In this document: piece by piece, positions 35,150 to 47,200 of the stretch
How positions within the stretch are numbered: the stretch's first letter is position 1
Layout of the letters: each line of letters opens with the position of its first letter
Assembly: GCA_034336665.1 (NCBI GenBank)
Contig: CM067572.1
Span: 3,465,786 to 3,529,785, forward strand
Direction: 5' to 3'
Origin: Luscinia megarhynchos
Lineage: Eukaryota; Chordata; Aves; Passeriformes; Turdidae
Length of the DNA stretch: 64,000 nt
Made by a program: the position numbers and the translations under genes
The notes under the pieces: generated by a model
Told to the model about the DNA's origin: nothing
Database searches by the model: none
What the model saw: only the letters and a program-made list of their open reading frames with translations

Positions 35150-35600
35150 CAAGTTCCTTTTCTCAGAACAATGATGCTTGGCAGCCACTCAAGCTGCTTC
35201 AGTAAACTTTGCAAGATAGAAAGCAATTTAGTTTCCCTTTAAGACTTCATTGCTAAAGTTATGCCCATTGATTTCCAGCCTCATAATTAAAATTCCTCAT
35301 TAAACATGCTTGACAGCTGAATGTGATTCCTTTTACCTGCTACTGCTACCTTTTTTTTTCCTTGTGATACCATTTCATTACAAAGGAACAATAGATTTCC
35401 TTTCAGGGTAATATAAGGGCACGGTGAGTAATGTACTTTCTATCCTACAGAAGGCCTAATATTGTTAATTTGCTAAATCAATTAAAAGAAACCACTTTGG
35501 AGCACGACTCAAGTCCTGCATATGGATCACATCAGCCATAATGTGCTGGAGTTCAAAGGCTGGCATTTCGCCCCAGTTGGCACCTAACAGTTTACTCTGA
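35150..35600. promoter_or_regulatory. Candidate conserved regulatory block
   Basis: Unique AT-balanced DNA packed with developmental-factor words: CATAATTAAAATTCC (near 35,281), a TGACAGCTG MEIS/E-box combination (near 35,311), ATATTGTTAATTTGC (near 35,459) and CAATTAAAAG (near 35,479). CpGs survive at GCACGGTGAG, AGCACGACTC and TTTCGCCCC. The look is typical of vertebrate enhancers in gene deserts. Nothing in it codes. Confidence 0.3.
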
Positions 35601-35715
35601 TCCAGGGAATTTGGCTCTTGATTTCAAACAAATGCATCCTGAAGGCTTAAGGCCAGGAGTAGCTCCGTGTGATTTATGTTTCATATTTTCTCATAACACA
35701 AAACCCAAAGAGCTC

Positions 35716-35740
35716 AAAAAAAAAAAAAAAAAAAAAAAAA
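35716..35740 (+). repeat. Poly-A tract (25 A)
   Basis: A run of 25 A between AGCTC and GAGTTG. The flanking CTC/GAG makes a small inverted pair around it. No retroposed body is recognisable upstream. Confidence 0.9.
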
Positions 35741-36453
35741 GAGTTGTTATTACAGGGCATTTGCTGCAACGTTCATGTAAATACAGAATTACTCAACTGC
35801 CCCGTGCACCTTGTGTTGTTTAATATGAGCTTTTCCTCTGAGTGGCTGTTTGATTCCCTAAAATTCCTCCTCCTCCTGCCAGCTCTGACAATCCAAAATG
35901 GAAATGACCTGTTTGTAAATGGTTTTGCTCTGCAGGCCAGGCTCACACAGAGGCAACCAGCACCTCTCCCAGCAGGAGATGTTTGCAGCCAGGAGATGGT
36001 ATTGGCTGCACTGGGAAGGTCCCACCGAGCCCCAGCTGTGAAACCAGCATCTGCTCTCAGCCCAGCACCAACCCCACCTTCTGCTGGCCACCACACGAGG
36101 GTGGATGCACCAGGAGATTTACCAAAAAACTGGGGGATTTTTATGGGGTTAGCAGACCTGACCTTGGCAGGGGCTGACTTCTAGAGCCCTCAGAGCACAC
36201 CAGGAATTCTTAGGCTCAAGCACTTGGCAAAGGAGCAGAAACTCCCTTCCCAATCATAAAATTAGCAATAAGAAAAGTTTAAAATGACAGATTCAAATTT
36301 ACAGGCACAGTTAAAACATTTAGTACTGCATAATATGCCAGGTTCCTGGTGCAAAACACATTGTCAGAGCTGATTTAGAAATGAAAGAGAGGAATGGATC
36401 ACTGCTTACAGAACAATTAACTGTTCTGCAGTTTAGGAGAGCAATTAAATATC

Positions 36454-36475
36454 TTTTTGTTTGTTTGTTTGTTTG
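36454..36475 (+). repeat. (TTTG)n microsatellite, about 5 units
   Basis: Short tetranucleotide array of TTTG units ending in TTTGCTTTC. Confidence 0.85.
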
Positions 36476-36497
36476 CTTTCTCTCATTTTCAGATGGC

Positions 36498-36519
36498 TTT
36501 CCAAATTCCAATTTGGAAA
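36498..36519. repeat. Perfect 10-bp inverted repeat, 2-base centre
   Basis: TTTCCAAATT and AATTTGGAAA separated by CC, giving a 22-bp near-palindrome. It could be a dyad binding site or simply chance in AT-rich DNA. Confidence 0.85.
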
Positions 36520-39442
36520 TTGAGGCATCCAGAGAGCCAGTCACCATTCCAGTGGAGCACTAGGTAATTAGCAACATATTGCCATGCAGTACTGCAATGC
36601 TGTGTCTTTTCATAGAAAACAAATAAATATGTTGTGCAACTGTGCACTGCTGGTCCCCAAAGTTGGTAAAGCCCAGCCCTGCATGGATTTTCTCTCCTGC
36701 ACATGAACATAACACTTGTTTATAGCACTGCCCAGTGACAGTTAATGTGCTGTCAGCATTTTCATTACAAGCCCTATTTTTCTATAGTTTATAACTTGGA
36801 TATTTTTCCCTCCCAAAAAAATGTGGATGTAATGCTTATGGACCTGATAGTGTGAATATTTTAAGTCATGCTAAGATGAAATTTGATACCACAGGCTGTG
36901 AATGTGAAAGTGAGGGATATTCATTCTGACAGAGATTGCAGAAATAAAAGCTTTAAAAGAAAACTACAAATAAGCATTCGAATACACTGGTTTTATGACA
37001 GATATTGCTAATTTTTTCAGTTCACAGGTGTGGAATGTGGGGAGGTAGGAATAACTGCTGACACTTGTCCTTTCTCTGAGAACTTCTATCCACTAAAAGG
37101 AAGCCTAAGTGAAAAGATTCCACTGCTCTCACTGCTGGAAAAGTACAGATATCGTGTACTTGGTAGAAAAAACATCAGGTCAAGGTTTAAACATTACACC
37201 CCACAAGAAAGACTGGAACATTTGCACTGTTTGCACTACAGAACCACCACAACAATGCAATATGTGCCTCTTCAGGACCAGCTGTGGGCAGGATCAAGGC
37301 AGGTGGGGGGTAGGTTCAAGGCAAAAGAGCACCATGACCTACACGTTGCACACACTGTGATTTTTGGACCTTTTGGAGGTAGAAGCAGCAGCCTCAAGGC
37401 AGGTGATGAGCAGAGAACATGAGTAGGAGATACCAAGACCTGCTCAGCAATCAGAAGAGGGGGCATTGTTAGAGTGATGCTGAGCCAAAGCCACCCCAGA
37501 GGCTGCCAGCAAAGGCAGTGTTGTCCCTTCTTCCCCAATAAAACCACCAGGTCTCTTATTTTGGAGTGTGTCTTGCTGAGGAGCTATTTGGCTGTGTGGT
37601 GATCCTGCAGTATATCAGGGAGACACAGGACACATCCCATGTCTCTGTTCTTTGTGTTTTCTGCAAAGGAAATCCGTCTGCCTGGTCCCCTGGGAGCTGT
37701 GGGACACTCCACTGGAGACCTGATAAGCATGGGGTGAGGACCTTTGCCACTCATTGGTGCTGGCTGAGCCCAAAGCCAGCCTTTCAGGAGCACCTTGAGC
37801 TGTGTGGGCAGCAGGACATTCATTCTGGTCTCCCTGGAGGATGAACTCGCCCAGCACAGCTGGTGGAACCAGCTTGTGTCCCTCTGGGGTCACAGGAGGC
37901 TGTGAGTCACTGAGGAAAGGTTTGGCACACTACAGACAAGTTGTCTCTTCCAAGCAGCAGCTGAAATAACTCCCAAATAGGTTAGGTAGGTCTGTTAGGG
38001 AAAGGTGATGCAGAAGTCTCTGGGTGAGGAGTGTTTGAGATCTGGAGTTAACTCTCCTTTGGACCTGCAGTGCGTCCACTGTGCACCCACCCACTCAAAT
38101 AGGAAACAACAGAGAGCAGAGGAAGAGTGGGAACGCTCAGAGGGCCTTGGAAACCATCCCACTCCCCACTCCCCAAACTCCTCTTTCCCACAGAAAAACA
38201 CATTTTAGCATAATGAATGCAAGGTGGAAGAGGAGAAGCACAGGAGGGAAGGAGATGGGGCAATGTTTGCAGGCTCATCTCTGCCCATTCCTCAGCATTA
38301 TTCATTTCCTGGAGCTGCATCCATGGGAAGGAACACAGTCACTGCTCTTTGAAATATCCAAATGTACGAGGCATGAGGGAGTTCTCTTCGTTACCACATC
38401 ATTCACATTTTTGAACTCCATATCATCCTAATGCTCTAGGAGAATCTCCTCCCAAAGTAAACAAATTTTGGTGGGGCTTAGTGGAAATCTTTTGTGGCAG
38501 ACAGAGCAATTTAAAGGGGACAGTTATGAAGAAGAGCCCCCACTGTTGAACAGTTCTGTGAATCAAATGAACACTGTTGTCTCAATTTTTTGTCACCTTG
38601 AAGAGGGAAACAAGTTTTGAAGGTGAGCCTTGGCTCCAAATCCCTCATTAAAATCTGCCAGTTCTTGGAAACATCTGGATGTATTTTGTGCACACGAGAA
38701 CAAACCTGGGTCTACAATTATCTGCACCAAATGAGAACTCTCAGCAGATCCCAACAGACTCTTCAGACCTCCTCTCTCTCCACAGGATGCTCTCAGTACC
38801 CTCTACCTGCCATTTTTCTACCTGTTTCCCACCTCTCCACCTATCTGTGTGATTTCCTTCCTGTCTTCAGAGCCATGTACAACCCAGAAGACCTTAAATG
38901 TCTCCATGGGAAGCACTGGGGTCTTTAAGGGGTGTTCCCATAGTGACACATGGGATGTGCATTGATCTGGGGACAGAATATAGAGCACAAGGAGCCTGAG
39001 CTGACACAGGCAGAGGAATATACTGACTTTGGGAAAATCCTCCTTTTCTGATCCGTTTGTGCACCTCAAGCACAAAGAAATGTTTGTTCTTAGTCCTGAG
39101 GCAAAAATAAATTAAACAGCACAGATTATCTCTAGAGAAAATCAAAGGTGAATTTGATACACGAGCGTTTACTAAGGATAATCTGAGAGAGGTGGCAAAC
39201 ACAACCATAGGCAAAGACTTCAAATTAATTTCAAAGCAGATCTGTCCCAGAAAGTAATTGAAAACATACCCAGCTCTTACAGCCATGTAGGAGCCTTGCC
39301 ATTCCTGTGCAAGACAACCCCAAGATGCTCCATATGGGATCCTGACCAGTCACATGACTTTTTAATACCCACCTGATGGCACTAAAATGGACTATTGGAT
39401 TTACAGTGTCATTAACCCCCAAAATAAAATAACTGTTCTGGG

Positions 39443-39622
39443 AAAGAAAAAAAAAAAGTAAAGAAAAAAAATAAGGAAAATATATAAGGAGAAAATTAAG
39501 AGAAGAAAGAGAAAAAAAAAAAGAGAGAGAAACATAAGGAGAAGGAGAAAAAAAAAATTTTAAATAAAAGGACAAAAAGGAAAAGAGATGAGAAAAGGAA
39601 GAGTAAAAGGAAAAAGAAGTAG
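39443..39622 (+). repeat. Long A-rich purine tract
   Basis: About 170 bp that is almost purely A and G, with long A runs, (GA)n words and only scattered pyrimidines. It is polypyrimidine on the minus strand, producing Phe/Ser/Leu frames that are artefacts. Degenerate A-rich tracts of this size are prone to triplex formation and to length variation. Confidence 0.85.
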
Positions 39623-41990
39623 CCTAAATGCTGCTGGGTTTCGGGTAACCAGTCCGTGAGGAAATGCTGACAGGGGTCACTGTGGCATAATCTTTCATTC
39701 AGCCCCAAAGCTGTCACATCCTCCCCAGATGTCTGAAACATAGATATAAATTTTCATTATCCAGCAGAATAGGGGCAGAGGTACACAAAATGATTTTTTT
39801 AGCAATCAAATTATGGCTCATTGTCAGATTATGTGTAAACAGTAATTTTGTGAAGTTTTCCTGTGGTCATTTATCTACACCCACGTTTAGTAGCTCTGCT
39901 GAAGCTGAAATAAAAAAGGGAGGTTTTTCAAATTACATTATTGTCTTCATAATCAAGTTGAGGCACCATAAAAACTGAATAAAAAATTAATATTATTATG
40001 GAGGAATTTTGTCTCACCCAACTAAACAGCGAGATCGCAATTTTTTTTAATGAAAGAAGAAAGGATGCACCCCTTTAAAGGGATGAGGAAAAACTGCTGG
40101 TGGTGTATAAAACTAAACTGGGATATCTTGTAGAACTCTGAAATCTCAGTATTTTCCCCAGGTTGAGTGAGCACAGGGTCACACCAGGGTGCAGCTAAGC
40201 AGCTTCTTGGGAGCTCTGCACTGGGAGCCAAGTCCTGGCCAAGAGAAGGATGAGACCTCTTCTACCTGAACTAAGGCAAACAAATGGTTTACAAGTAGAG
40301 ATGGAGCTGTATTTCTTATGGGGAAAAAAAAAAAACAAACCACAGGTCATGCCATAATATTTTATGATTCTTGAAGGTGAATTCAACCAAGTATTAGAAA
40401 CATACAGATTGCCTAGATCTTAGGTGGTTAAGATAAATTTCTTACTCAATGGCCACCCCTGGTGACAATAATGACTGGATAACCTGGCAGTTTTAACAGG
40501 TAAAATATTCCTTACATGTGGTGGCTTCACAGCACTGTTAAAAATACACTTTGCTCTCTGGTCCTGCTCTGCCTTCAAGAAAGCTGAAGAAATAGTTGTG
40601 CTGGTGGCTTAGTGCACAAACTGAGGAAAAAAATGCCGTGTTTAATTTTTTCTTGTTTCCAAGACAATCATATTCATACTTCATGCAAGACAACGGCACC
40701 AATAGTTCTTTGTGTCAGGGGGAAGTTGCAAGGCAAGATCCCTGCAACGTCTCTGTGAAGGGCTGGTATGCTCAGAAATGCAAAGCCCACAGCATTATCT
40801 GCTCTATTATCTTGCTTTGGGACTGTACCAAATGCTCTGCAAGTCTGGATCACTGTCACCCTGTTACGATGAAAGAAGTGCCTTCAGTTATGAACGGCTC
40901 CGGAGACACCAGATTAGAGTTCAAAGGCTATTCCTTGCATTAGCAGCAAATGCAGGAATTCTGAAGCAAAGTGATATACTTAGTGTGAGCTTTTGCATAT
41001 CACTCTGCTATTTCACTCCATAACCACTGTGCAGTAGTCAGAGCTACTGTTTGAACCCAAGCTCCCTATGAGTTGAAAGTTTGGGGCAGGTTTATTGGAT
41101 AACCCAGATTCTTTTCTAGTAGCCATCAGCAAACACTTTGTATATGTCACAAGCCTCCCACTCCCTTCCAAGAGATGGGGATTGGATGGAAGGAGGAAGA
41201 AAAACACAGCTATTATAGATTTAATACATCCCCCGGAAAAAGTAAAGCGTGCCCAACTTCAATTCCTTACAAGACATACAGAGAAAACTCAATATTCTCA
41301 TTTAATCGGGGAAATTCCACTTGGAGAGGGAGTTTTATGGATATCAAGAGCCAGATTTCCCGCTATAGCAGTCTGGCAGTGCATTTCCCCTATCTTGGAC
41401 TCAGTCAGAGCTGACAGAGCCAGCTTGGCCACCTCCCTGAAATGGTGCTCCCCACTCTCCCACAACAAAGTACCACATCAAAAGTTCTTCCAGCCAGGGA
41501 ACATCAGGAAATGCGTTTGGGCAAGAGGCATCTGAGCAACCCCACCCCCAGCTCACACTCCCCGTGTCCAGGGACCTCTGTCCTGGGCCTGTGATTTTAT
41601 TAAAAAATCCCACAACAAATTCCTGCTTTTGGTACTGCGCAACTGATGCACAAAATGATGTTGGGTCTGCTTTAAATTAAAACAAAAGTTGCAGTAGATA
41701 GGATCTGTGATACATACTGAGTTGCTTTTCTCATCTGAGATTCTTCCTCAAACAGCTAAAAACAATTAGGATAAATGAGTAGATATAAAGGTCAGCAGTA
41801 CAAACAATTCTGGGAAAACCAGATAGCTCACTGGATAGTTCCTTTACTTCCGTCACCGCAGAATGAATAGATACAAGTCCAAACGCACTCCCAGCGATCT
41901 GATTAGAAAGATATCCAGAGCTCTTAAACAGCTTTTGTGGTTTTATCTCTTTTTTTTTCCCCTAGCTGAATTGCCTCTGTGCTTCCAATC
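39623..41990. other. Non-coding flank, no gene seen
   Basis: Unique AT-leaning sequence. A 146-codon frame at 41,095-41,535 is the most protein-like in composition in the window (mixed, not low-complexity), but I recognise no domain, and I see no clear acceptor/donor pair that would make it an exon. The sub-stretch 41,285-41,400 keeps some CpGs (AATCGGGG, TTCCCGCTA). Confidence 0.5.
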
Positions 41991-42175
41991 CACCCCAGAT
42001 CTGGCAGGCTGAGGCTTTGCTGCAGCAGGAATTCTTGGGGTGTTTTTGCCATCTTATGGTGGAAGGTGCCGGAGCCCGTACGGGAACGCCGACATGTGGC
42101 ATTCTGGCACGTGAATGCCATTCCTTGGGAATATTAGTCATCCCTGTAATGTCTAATGACATCACTCTGGAAGGA
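41991..42175. promoter_or_regulatory. Candidate regulatory islet with nested palindromes and E-box
   Basis: Within 46 bp lie a CpG-bearing perfect palindrome CCCGTACGGG (42,075-42,084) and an 8-bp inverted repeat TGGCATTC (42,097-42,104) / GAATGCCA (42,113-42,120). The spacer of that repeat carries a canonical E-box CACGTG (42,108-42,113). CpGs cluster here against a CpG-poor background, and GTAATGTCTAATGACATCA follows at about 42,147. Strongly suggestive of a protein-binding platform; function inferred. Confidence 0.4.
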
Positions 42176-44039
42176 AATAGAACAAGAGAAAAATCAATGG
42201 ACAGCAGATACCTACCTATTATGAACTATAATTGTGCATTTACCAGTCTGCCAAGCCATAAATCTAGTAGTTTAAAACCCATTTTAGCATACATTCATAT
42301 ATGTTAGGAGGCTATTAACACAGGGGTGAATTATAGCAAAGAGGCTTCTAAGCAGAGTCAGGATATGTATTTTTTAAAATAATTATAGCGTTCAGCACTG
42401 TAGTTAAGACTCAAAAGGGTTTTGTATTCCACCAGCTTTTATCCCTAACCAATCACAATGGCAATGAACACATCGTCTCAGATTGCAACTTTTCAACCCT
42501 GAACTCCTTCCTTGCAGCATATATTGATCATGGGGGGCAACAAGCAAGGCTCTTGTTAAGGAAAACTAGGAAATAATTACTGTATGGGGTTAGGGCCAGA
42601 CTCAGTTCTCACTGAAATGAGGGCAAGCCCTTTTACTCATTTTATTTTGTGTTAGATTAAACTACTTAAAAGTCTAACTCCAAAACAGTCAAGTTAGAAA
42701 AGCCTGAATTAGGCCTCCAGAGATGTTTGGAATAGTGTTTGCCTTGGCCAACAGGCAGTGTTAATAATTCAGGCTGATGGAGGAAAGAGCCGCAGCAAAT
42801 GGCAGATTACACACCAACAGATTAGGAACAATTGTGCAAATACTTCTGCTGTGGTAGCTCAGGAAAAATCCCTTTCTTCTCCTAGCAGTGGTCTGCAATG
42901 TAAGAAATCCTTAATAGGTTTTGTATGAGCAAATAATAATGATTTTTGGTCAAAAAAGTATCATTTTAAAATATTCCTTTTGATGAGGAATTTGTGGGAA
43001 ATGGGTATTAAAACACCAGAAAGACTTACTAATGATAGAGAACAGATATCCATGGAAATTAGTACATGGTCACAACACCAGCCAGAAATGAAAAAGCAGC
43101 AGTAGTAGTGCAGGAAATCTCAGCTTTTCATTTAATATTGTTACATTCATTCACTCAGTTGAGTCCACCATAGACATCAGAGAGGTTTGAACTACACACA
43201 GAAAGTGCTGCCCATGTGCACAGATCTTTATTCTGATTGGAGTGCTTGACTTGGCTTCAGCCCTAACACTTCCATGAACCATAAGGTGCAATTCCTAAAT
43301 ACATTACTATTGTTACATATGGTGAAATACAAGACTGTCCTCTTCCATTTTCCTCAGGCTTTAGCCCAAAGCCACCATCTTTAAAACCCCTTAAACAGTA
43401 AATGTATGTTCTACATAATCTTCTGCCAAAATGGCTTTTTTTTCCCCTAGATAGCATAACAAATTGCTTTAACTCAGAACAAAGGTAAGTTTAGTACTTC
43501 AGGGATATCTTTTTGGCTTTGACAAAACAGCCTCTGATTCAATTGATTTTGAGTCAAATTACTAGAAATTATAAAGAAACTCGAAAAGTTCAAGGTGATC
43601 CTAGCCCAATTCTTCCCTACCTTCCTTTTTTATTATTATTTTTTAAATTTTGCACTCACTGATTTTTGACAGTGTTTTTGGATCTTCCAGCTACTCATTA
43701 AGATGTGGCAATCAGCAGTCTCACATTCAGATGAAATTACTCCAAAACCTCTATTACCTCTAAAGACACCTATAACACAAATGTGAAGCTTATCCATTAA
43801 TGACAGGACTAAGAGAATATCTCATAAGTGTGTGAATAACGAGGGAGAAGGTGGTGAGGAAATAACTGAAGTTTCAGGAGATGTTGGTCTGGCCCTTCAG
43901 AAGAGGATGTGCTCATTGAAATGTTACAGTGGGTGCCATGAAAACAGATATTTTAATTTAAAAAAATAATAAAATATCTTTATTGCAGAAGTTCTTTCAT
44001 GGTGGGTAGAAAAAGAAGAGAAACTTTCCTACACATTTC
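42176..44039. other. AT-rich non-coding DNA, no gene seen
   Basis: Single-copy AT-rich sequence, CpG-poor, with several TAAT-type words and short T/A runs (for example near 43,438 and 43,626-43,645). No frame above 65 codons in 42,310-43,970. Confidence 0.6.
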
Positions 44040-44290
44040 CCCGCTGCTGGAGCTCAGTTTTTCACAACACCCACTCCATTTCTCTGCTATTACACGATCC
44101 TCCCCTTCACGCCGCGGAGCTGAGCGCGCAGCCTCCCCACACACCCAGCCTCTTCCTCCCAAATGCTTATCTCAGATTGATGATGTGGTGCAGGGCCTAT
44201 GGCTGACAACATGTGCATGAACTCAGTTTCCACATGGCTTCGCCAGAATACGGACGCTCGCTTTCGGGGCCAACGATTTAACAGCAATAA
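44040..44290. promoter_or_regulatory. CpG-retaining islet
   Basis: By eye about 13 CpGs in 240 bp, grouped in CACGCCGCGG...GAGCGCGC (44,109-44,128) and TTCGCCAGAATACGGACGC through GGCCAACGATT (44,239-44,277). The neighbouring kilobases have very few. It ends in AGCAATAAATATTTACTTGC. CpG persistence points to an unmethylated or constrained element, such as an enhancer or minor promoter. The small frames here have no domain. Confidence 0.4.
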
Positions 44291-47200
44291 ATATTTACTT
44301 GCAGTGTGTGGATTCCTAAGGTCATTTTGCAGCTCCAGCAGTTGCTCTGCTGAGTAAGTCTTTCTCTTAAGGACGCCTCTTTGTGAAAGACATCATCCAG
44401 TTTTTAAGCTTTAGGTTTTCATTAAAATGTAGTGGGAAGGGTTCTTAACTGGACATGTTGATCCCCCGTGCCAACACTCTTTTAAATCAGAGCAAAATAC
44501 AGGCATAGGAGCTCAAATTTAGGCATTCATTTTTAAAACTTTTGATGCATTTCCTCAGTTCTCCTTGTCGTTTTTTCAAAAGTGAGTCCCACCCTGAAAC
44601 TTTTCATAGGTTTTCAGTTCCTAACTCAAGCATGAAGATCTCCAGGATTACTCCACATCCACTCATCTCAGCAACCTTTTATTTACATCCTAATGAGGTG
44701 ACACCTCTCCCATCGTGTCATGTCAATACTGCTTCTCAGCTGTGAGATTTTTGGAAAGCATAATTGACATTTTTGTAATACACCAGCTCAGCTTTGCTAT
44801 TTGCTCCCTTTCCAAAGAATGCTATGAGCAAACCAAAACCAGCGTTTTCTTGGGAGCCAGGTTTAACTGCTGGAAGACTGATTCTGCAGGATCTGGAGAA
44901 ATCAGAAAACCTATATACTTTAGAACGGAACAAAATGCCAAAAGCAGAGCTGGGACTGGAGAGGGATAAATCTTCTCTAAACAGGCAGTAGAAAAAATTT
45001 GAAGACCTTGGCTTGTGCTCTCCCGTTATCGAACTGCTCCCTGCCATAAGGGCTTTGTAATTATGTAAACATAGAATAAAAGGGTTTGATCCAAATCCCT
45101 GAGAAAGACTCCTTTTGACTCCAGTGACCCTTAGATTAGCCCCAAATCTAAGAGATGGCAGATTCTTGGGATATGAGCATCATCACCTCCAATGTGCAAG
45201 TATTCCCATCTTGTGGGGTAGTGTTGACATTTTTGTGAAACTGGAATTAGAAATGAAACATGCTAATGGGATATCTAATACCTCCAGTACATTAAAAAAA
45301 TACAAATTCCAGCTTAATCCAGTCTTTTCCAATTGCCAAGATGGGAAACGGGTTTATATTTTCCTCTAACTCTCCCAAACTTATTCCAATCCTTTCTCAA
45401 TTTTTTTATGAAGCCCGTGAGTGCAGGTCAATTTTTAACAAGCTCTCAACCTTTTGGCACCTCCTGTTCCTTTTCAGATCATTTTGATATTTTAGCTATT
45501 TCCTGGCCTGCTTTCAGTAGTGGTGTGCAGGTTTTCATTTGCTGAGTTGTAAATAATTATGCTCTGCCGTCCTGGATTTGTCTTCCACATTCCATCTGGG
45601 ATGAGATGGGCCAAATAATTTCCTGTTTTCTATATACAAATGATAAATGCCCATATTTGACATAGCTTTCAGTAGTTTTCATGCTGGAAACTTTCCTGAT
45701 GCTTCTCTCAGCGCGTGATATATAAGGTGTCACGTTTTATTGCATGAATAACCCAGTGCTCTGCTCCAATGGACAGCATTTTTCTCAATTTTTTTTTTTA
45801 AACCTAGAGAGTCAAAATGCTTTGCCAGTTGGAGGATTTAATATTCTAATAGAGGGCAGGAAGCAAGTAAAGCTATGTGACAGAGCAGACACTGCCTGCA
45901 CTCTAAGTGTGGTGAAGGACAATAATTATCACTCCACAGGGAGTGATTAGGCCCACTGAAGCTTGAGTGATTACCCTTTCCTTTGCTGACCCTATAATCA
46001 GGCCTAGATCTCTAAAGTTATGTGCAGTTTTTAGAAGACAGACTCCTAAGGAAAGCATGAGTAGTTCTCACACATCTTATGCACAATCAGACAATTCCAG
46101 AGGCAGAGCAGCAAGAGCAAATATCTACTACAGAGTATTTATATTGTATCAATACCAACCAAATTCTACTATTTGTGCAATAAACTCTCAATAATTAGTA
46201 GGAGGAAGAGAAAGAGTAATGCAATGGGACAGAGCAGTAGTTCATACTAATAAAAAGTCATTATTTACCAGCACTGGCAGAGGGTTCACGGGTTTTTCTC
46301 ACGAGGTTTGTACAAAGGAAGAGAATGGCACTATCTTAGGCAGTGGTCTTGCCAAAGTATTTCCCAAATGCTGAGGTTTTCAGTAGCAGTCAGTGGAGTG
46401 AACAGGCCAAAGCACACTAGTGAGAATAAGTAATCAAATGACAAGAAACTGTAAAATGGGCCAGTTTGCTTTCAGAGCCCTTTCCTCCTATAATATCAAT
46501 TATTTATTCAACAACATAAGATAAGAATTGAGAACACAATTGTTCAGGGGAAGTCAAAACGTTCCCCTTCACCAATTTCTTTAGTCAGTGCATTGAGAGA
46601 AAAGAGCGGCCCACAGCACAGATAAACCTCACTGCATTTACCACTTGCCCTTACCTCACTTCCTTCTGACAACAAATCTAGGGTGAGCAGATAAGATTAT
46701 AACCCATCTGCTCCATTTTAGAGTGACAGGTGTGTACCTTTCCAAAGCCAAAATGCAAAAGCTCTCACTCAGCTCAAAGGCTGACAGGGCTGTGTTTATG
46801 ATAACTGTCCCCACCCAAGGATACAGGGAGCATTTTAGCTGCCCTGTAAACTCCTCATTTTTAACCCTGAAAGAGCATAATGAGATAAAGATGAAGCTGT
46901 AGGAGGCTTTGGATGCACTTGGGAGATAAGGCAGTCGATTATCTGTAACATCTGAGCAGGCTCTGTGCACAGCAGCCTCCAGCCCTTGAGTACCTGCTGG
47001 ACACACGCTGAAATCATTATCTCAGAGCCCGTCAGTCTGCAAGTCTGGCCTCAAATACTCCTCTCCAAGATTACAAGAGTTGGTAGGGAACATAATACTT
47101 GGCCAGTTTAAAACACTTCACGAGTTAGACCTGAGTGGGGGGGATGCTTCAGATGGGGATGTCATTTCCAGTATTTCCACTGACTGCAGAGAGACTCAGA

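Larger units (their letters stand above)
35741..39440. other. Non-coding flank, no gene seen
   Basis: Mixed composition. Holds a (TTTG)n microsatellite, a 10-bp inverted repeat at 36,498-36,519 and a GC-richer CpG-poor stretch at 37,270-38,330 with many overlapping frames on both strands (up to 130 codons). A CCCCAATAAAACC word near 37,534 followed by a G/T-rich stretch slightly resembles an LTR polyadenylation region, but no TG...CA ends, primer site or second LTR are seen. Confidence 0.55.

Noticed and set aside
37400..38000. Possible solo LTR (AATAAA word near 37,537 followed by G/T-rich sequence)
   Set aside because: No TG...CA ends, target-site duplication, primer-binding site or internal retroviral sequence could be found by eye.
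39496..39741. Phe/Leu-rich minus-strand frames, also near 2,014-2,259 and 30,245-30,360
   Set aside because: Direct translation of poly-T or polypyrimidine tracts; not membrane proteins.
41095..41535. 146-codon frame with mixed composition as a possible exon
   Set aside because: No recognisable domain and no clear splice acceptor and donor in phase; more likely chance overlap with a non-coding islet.
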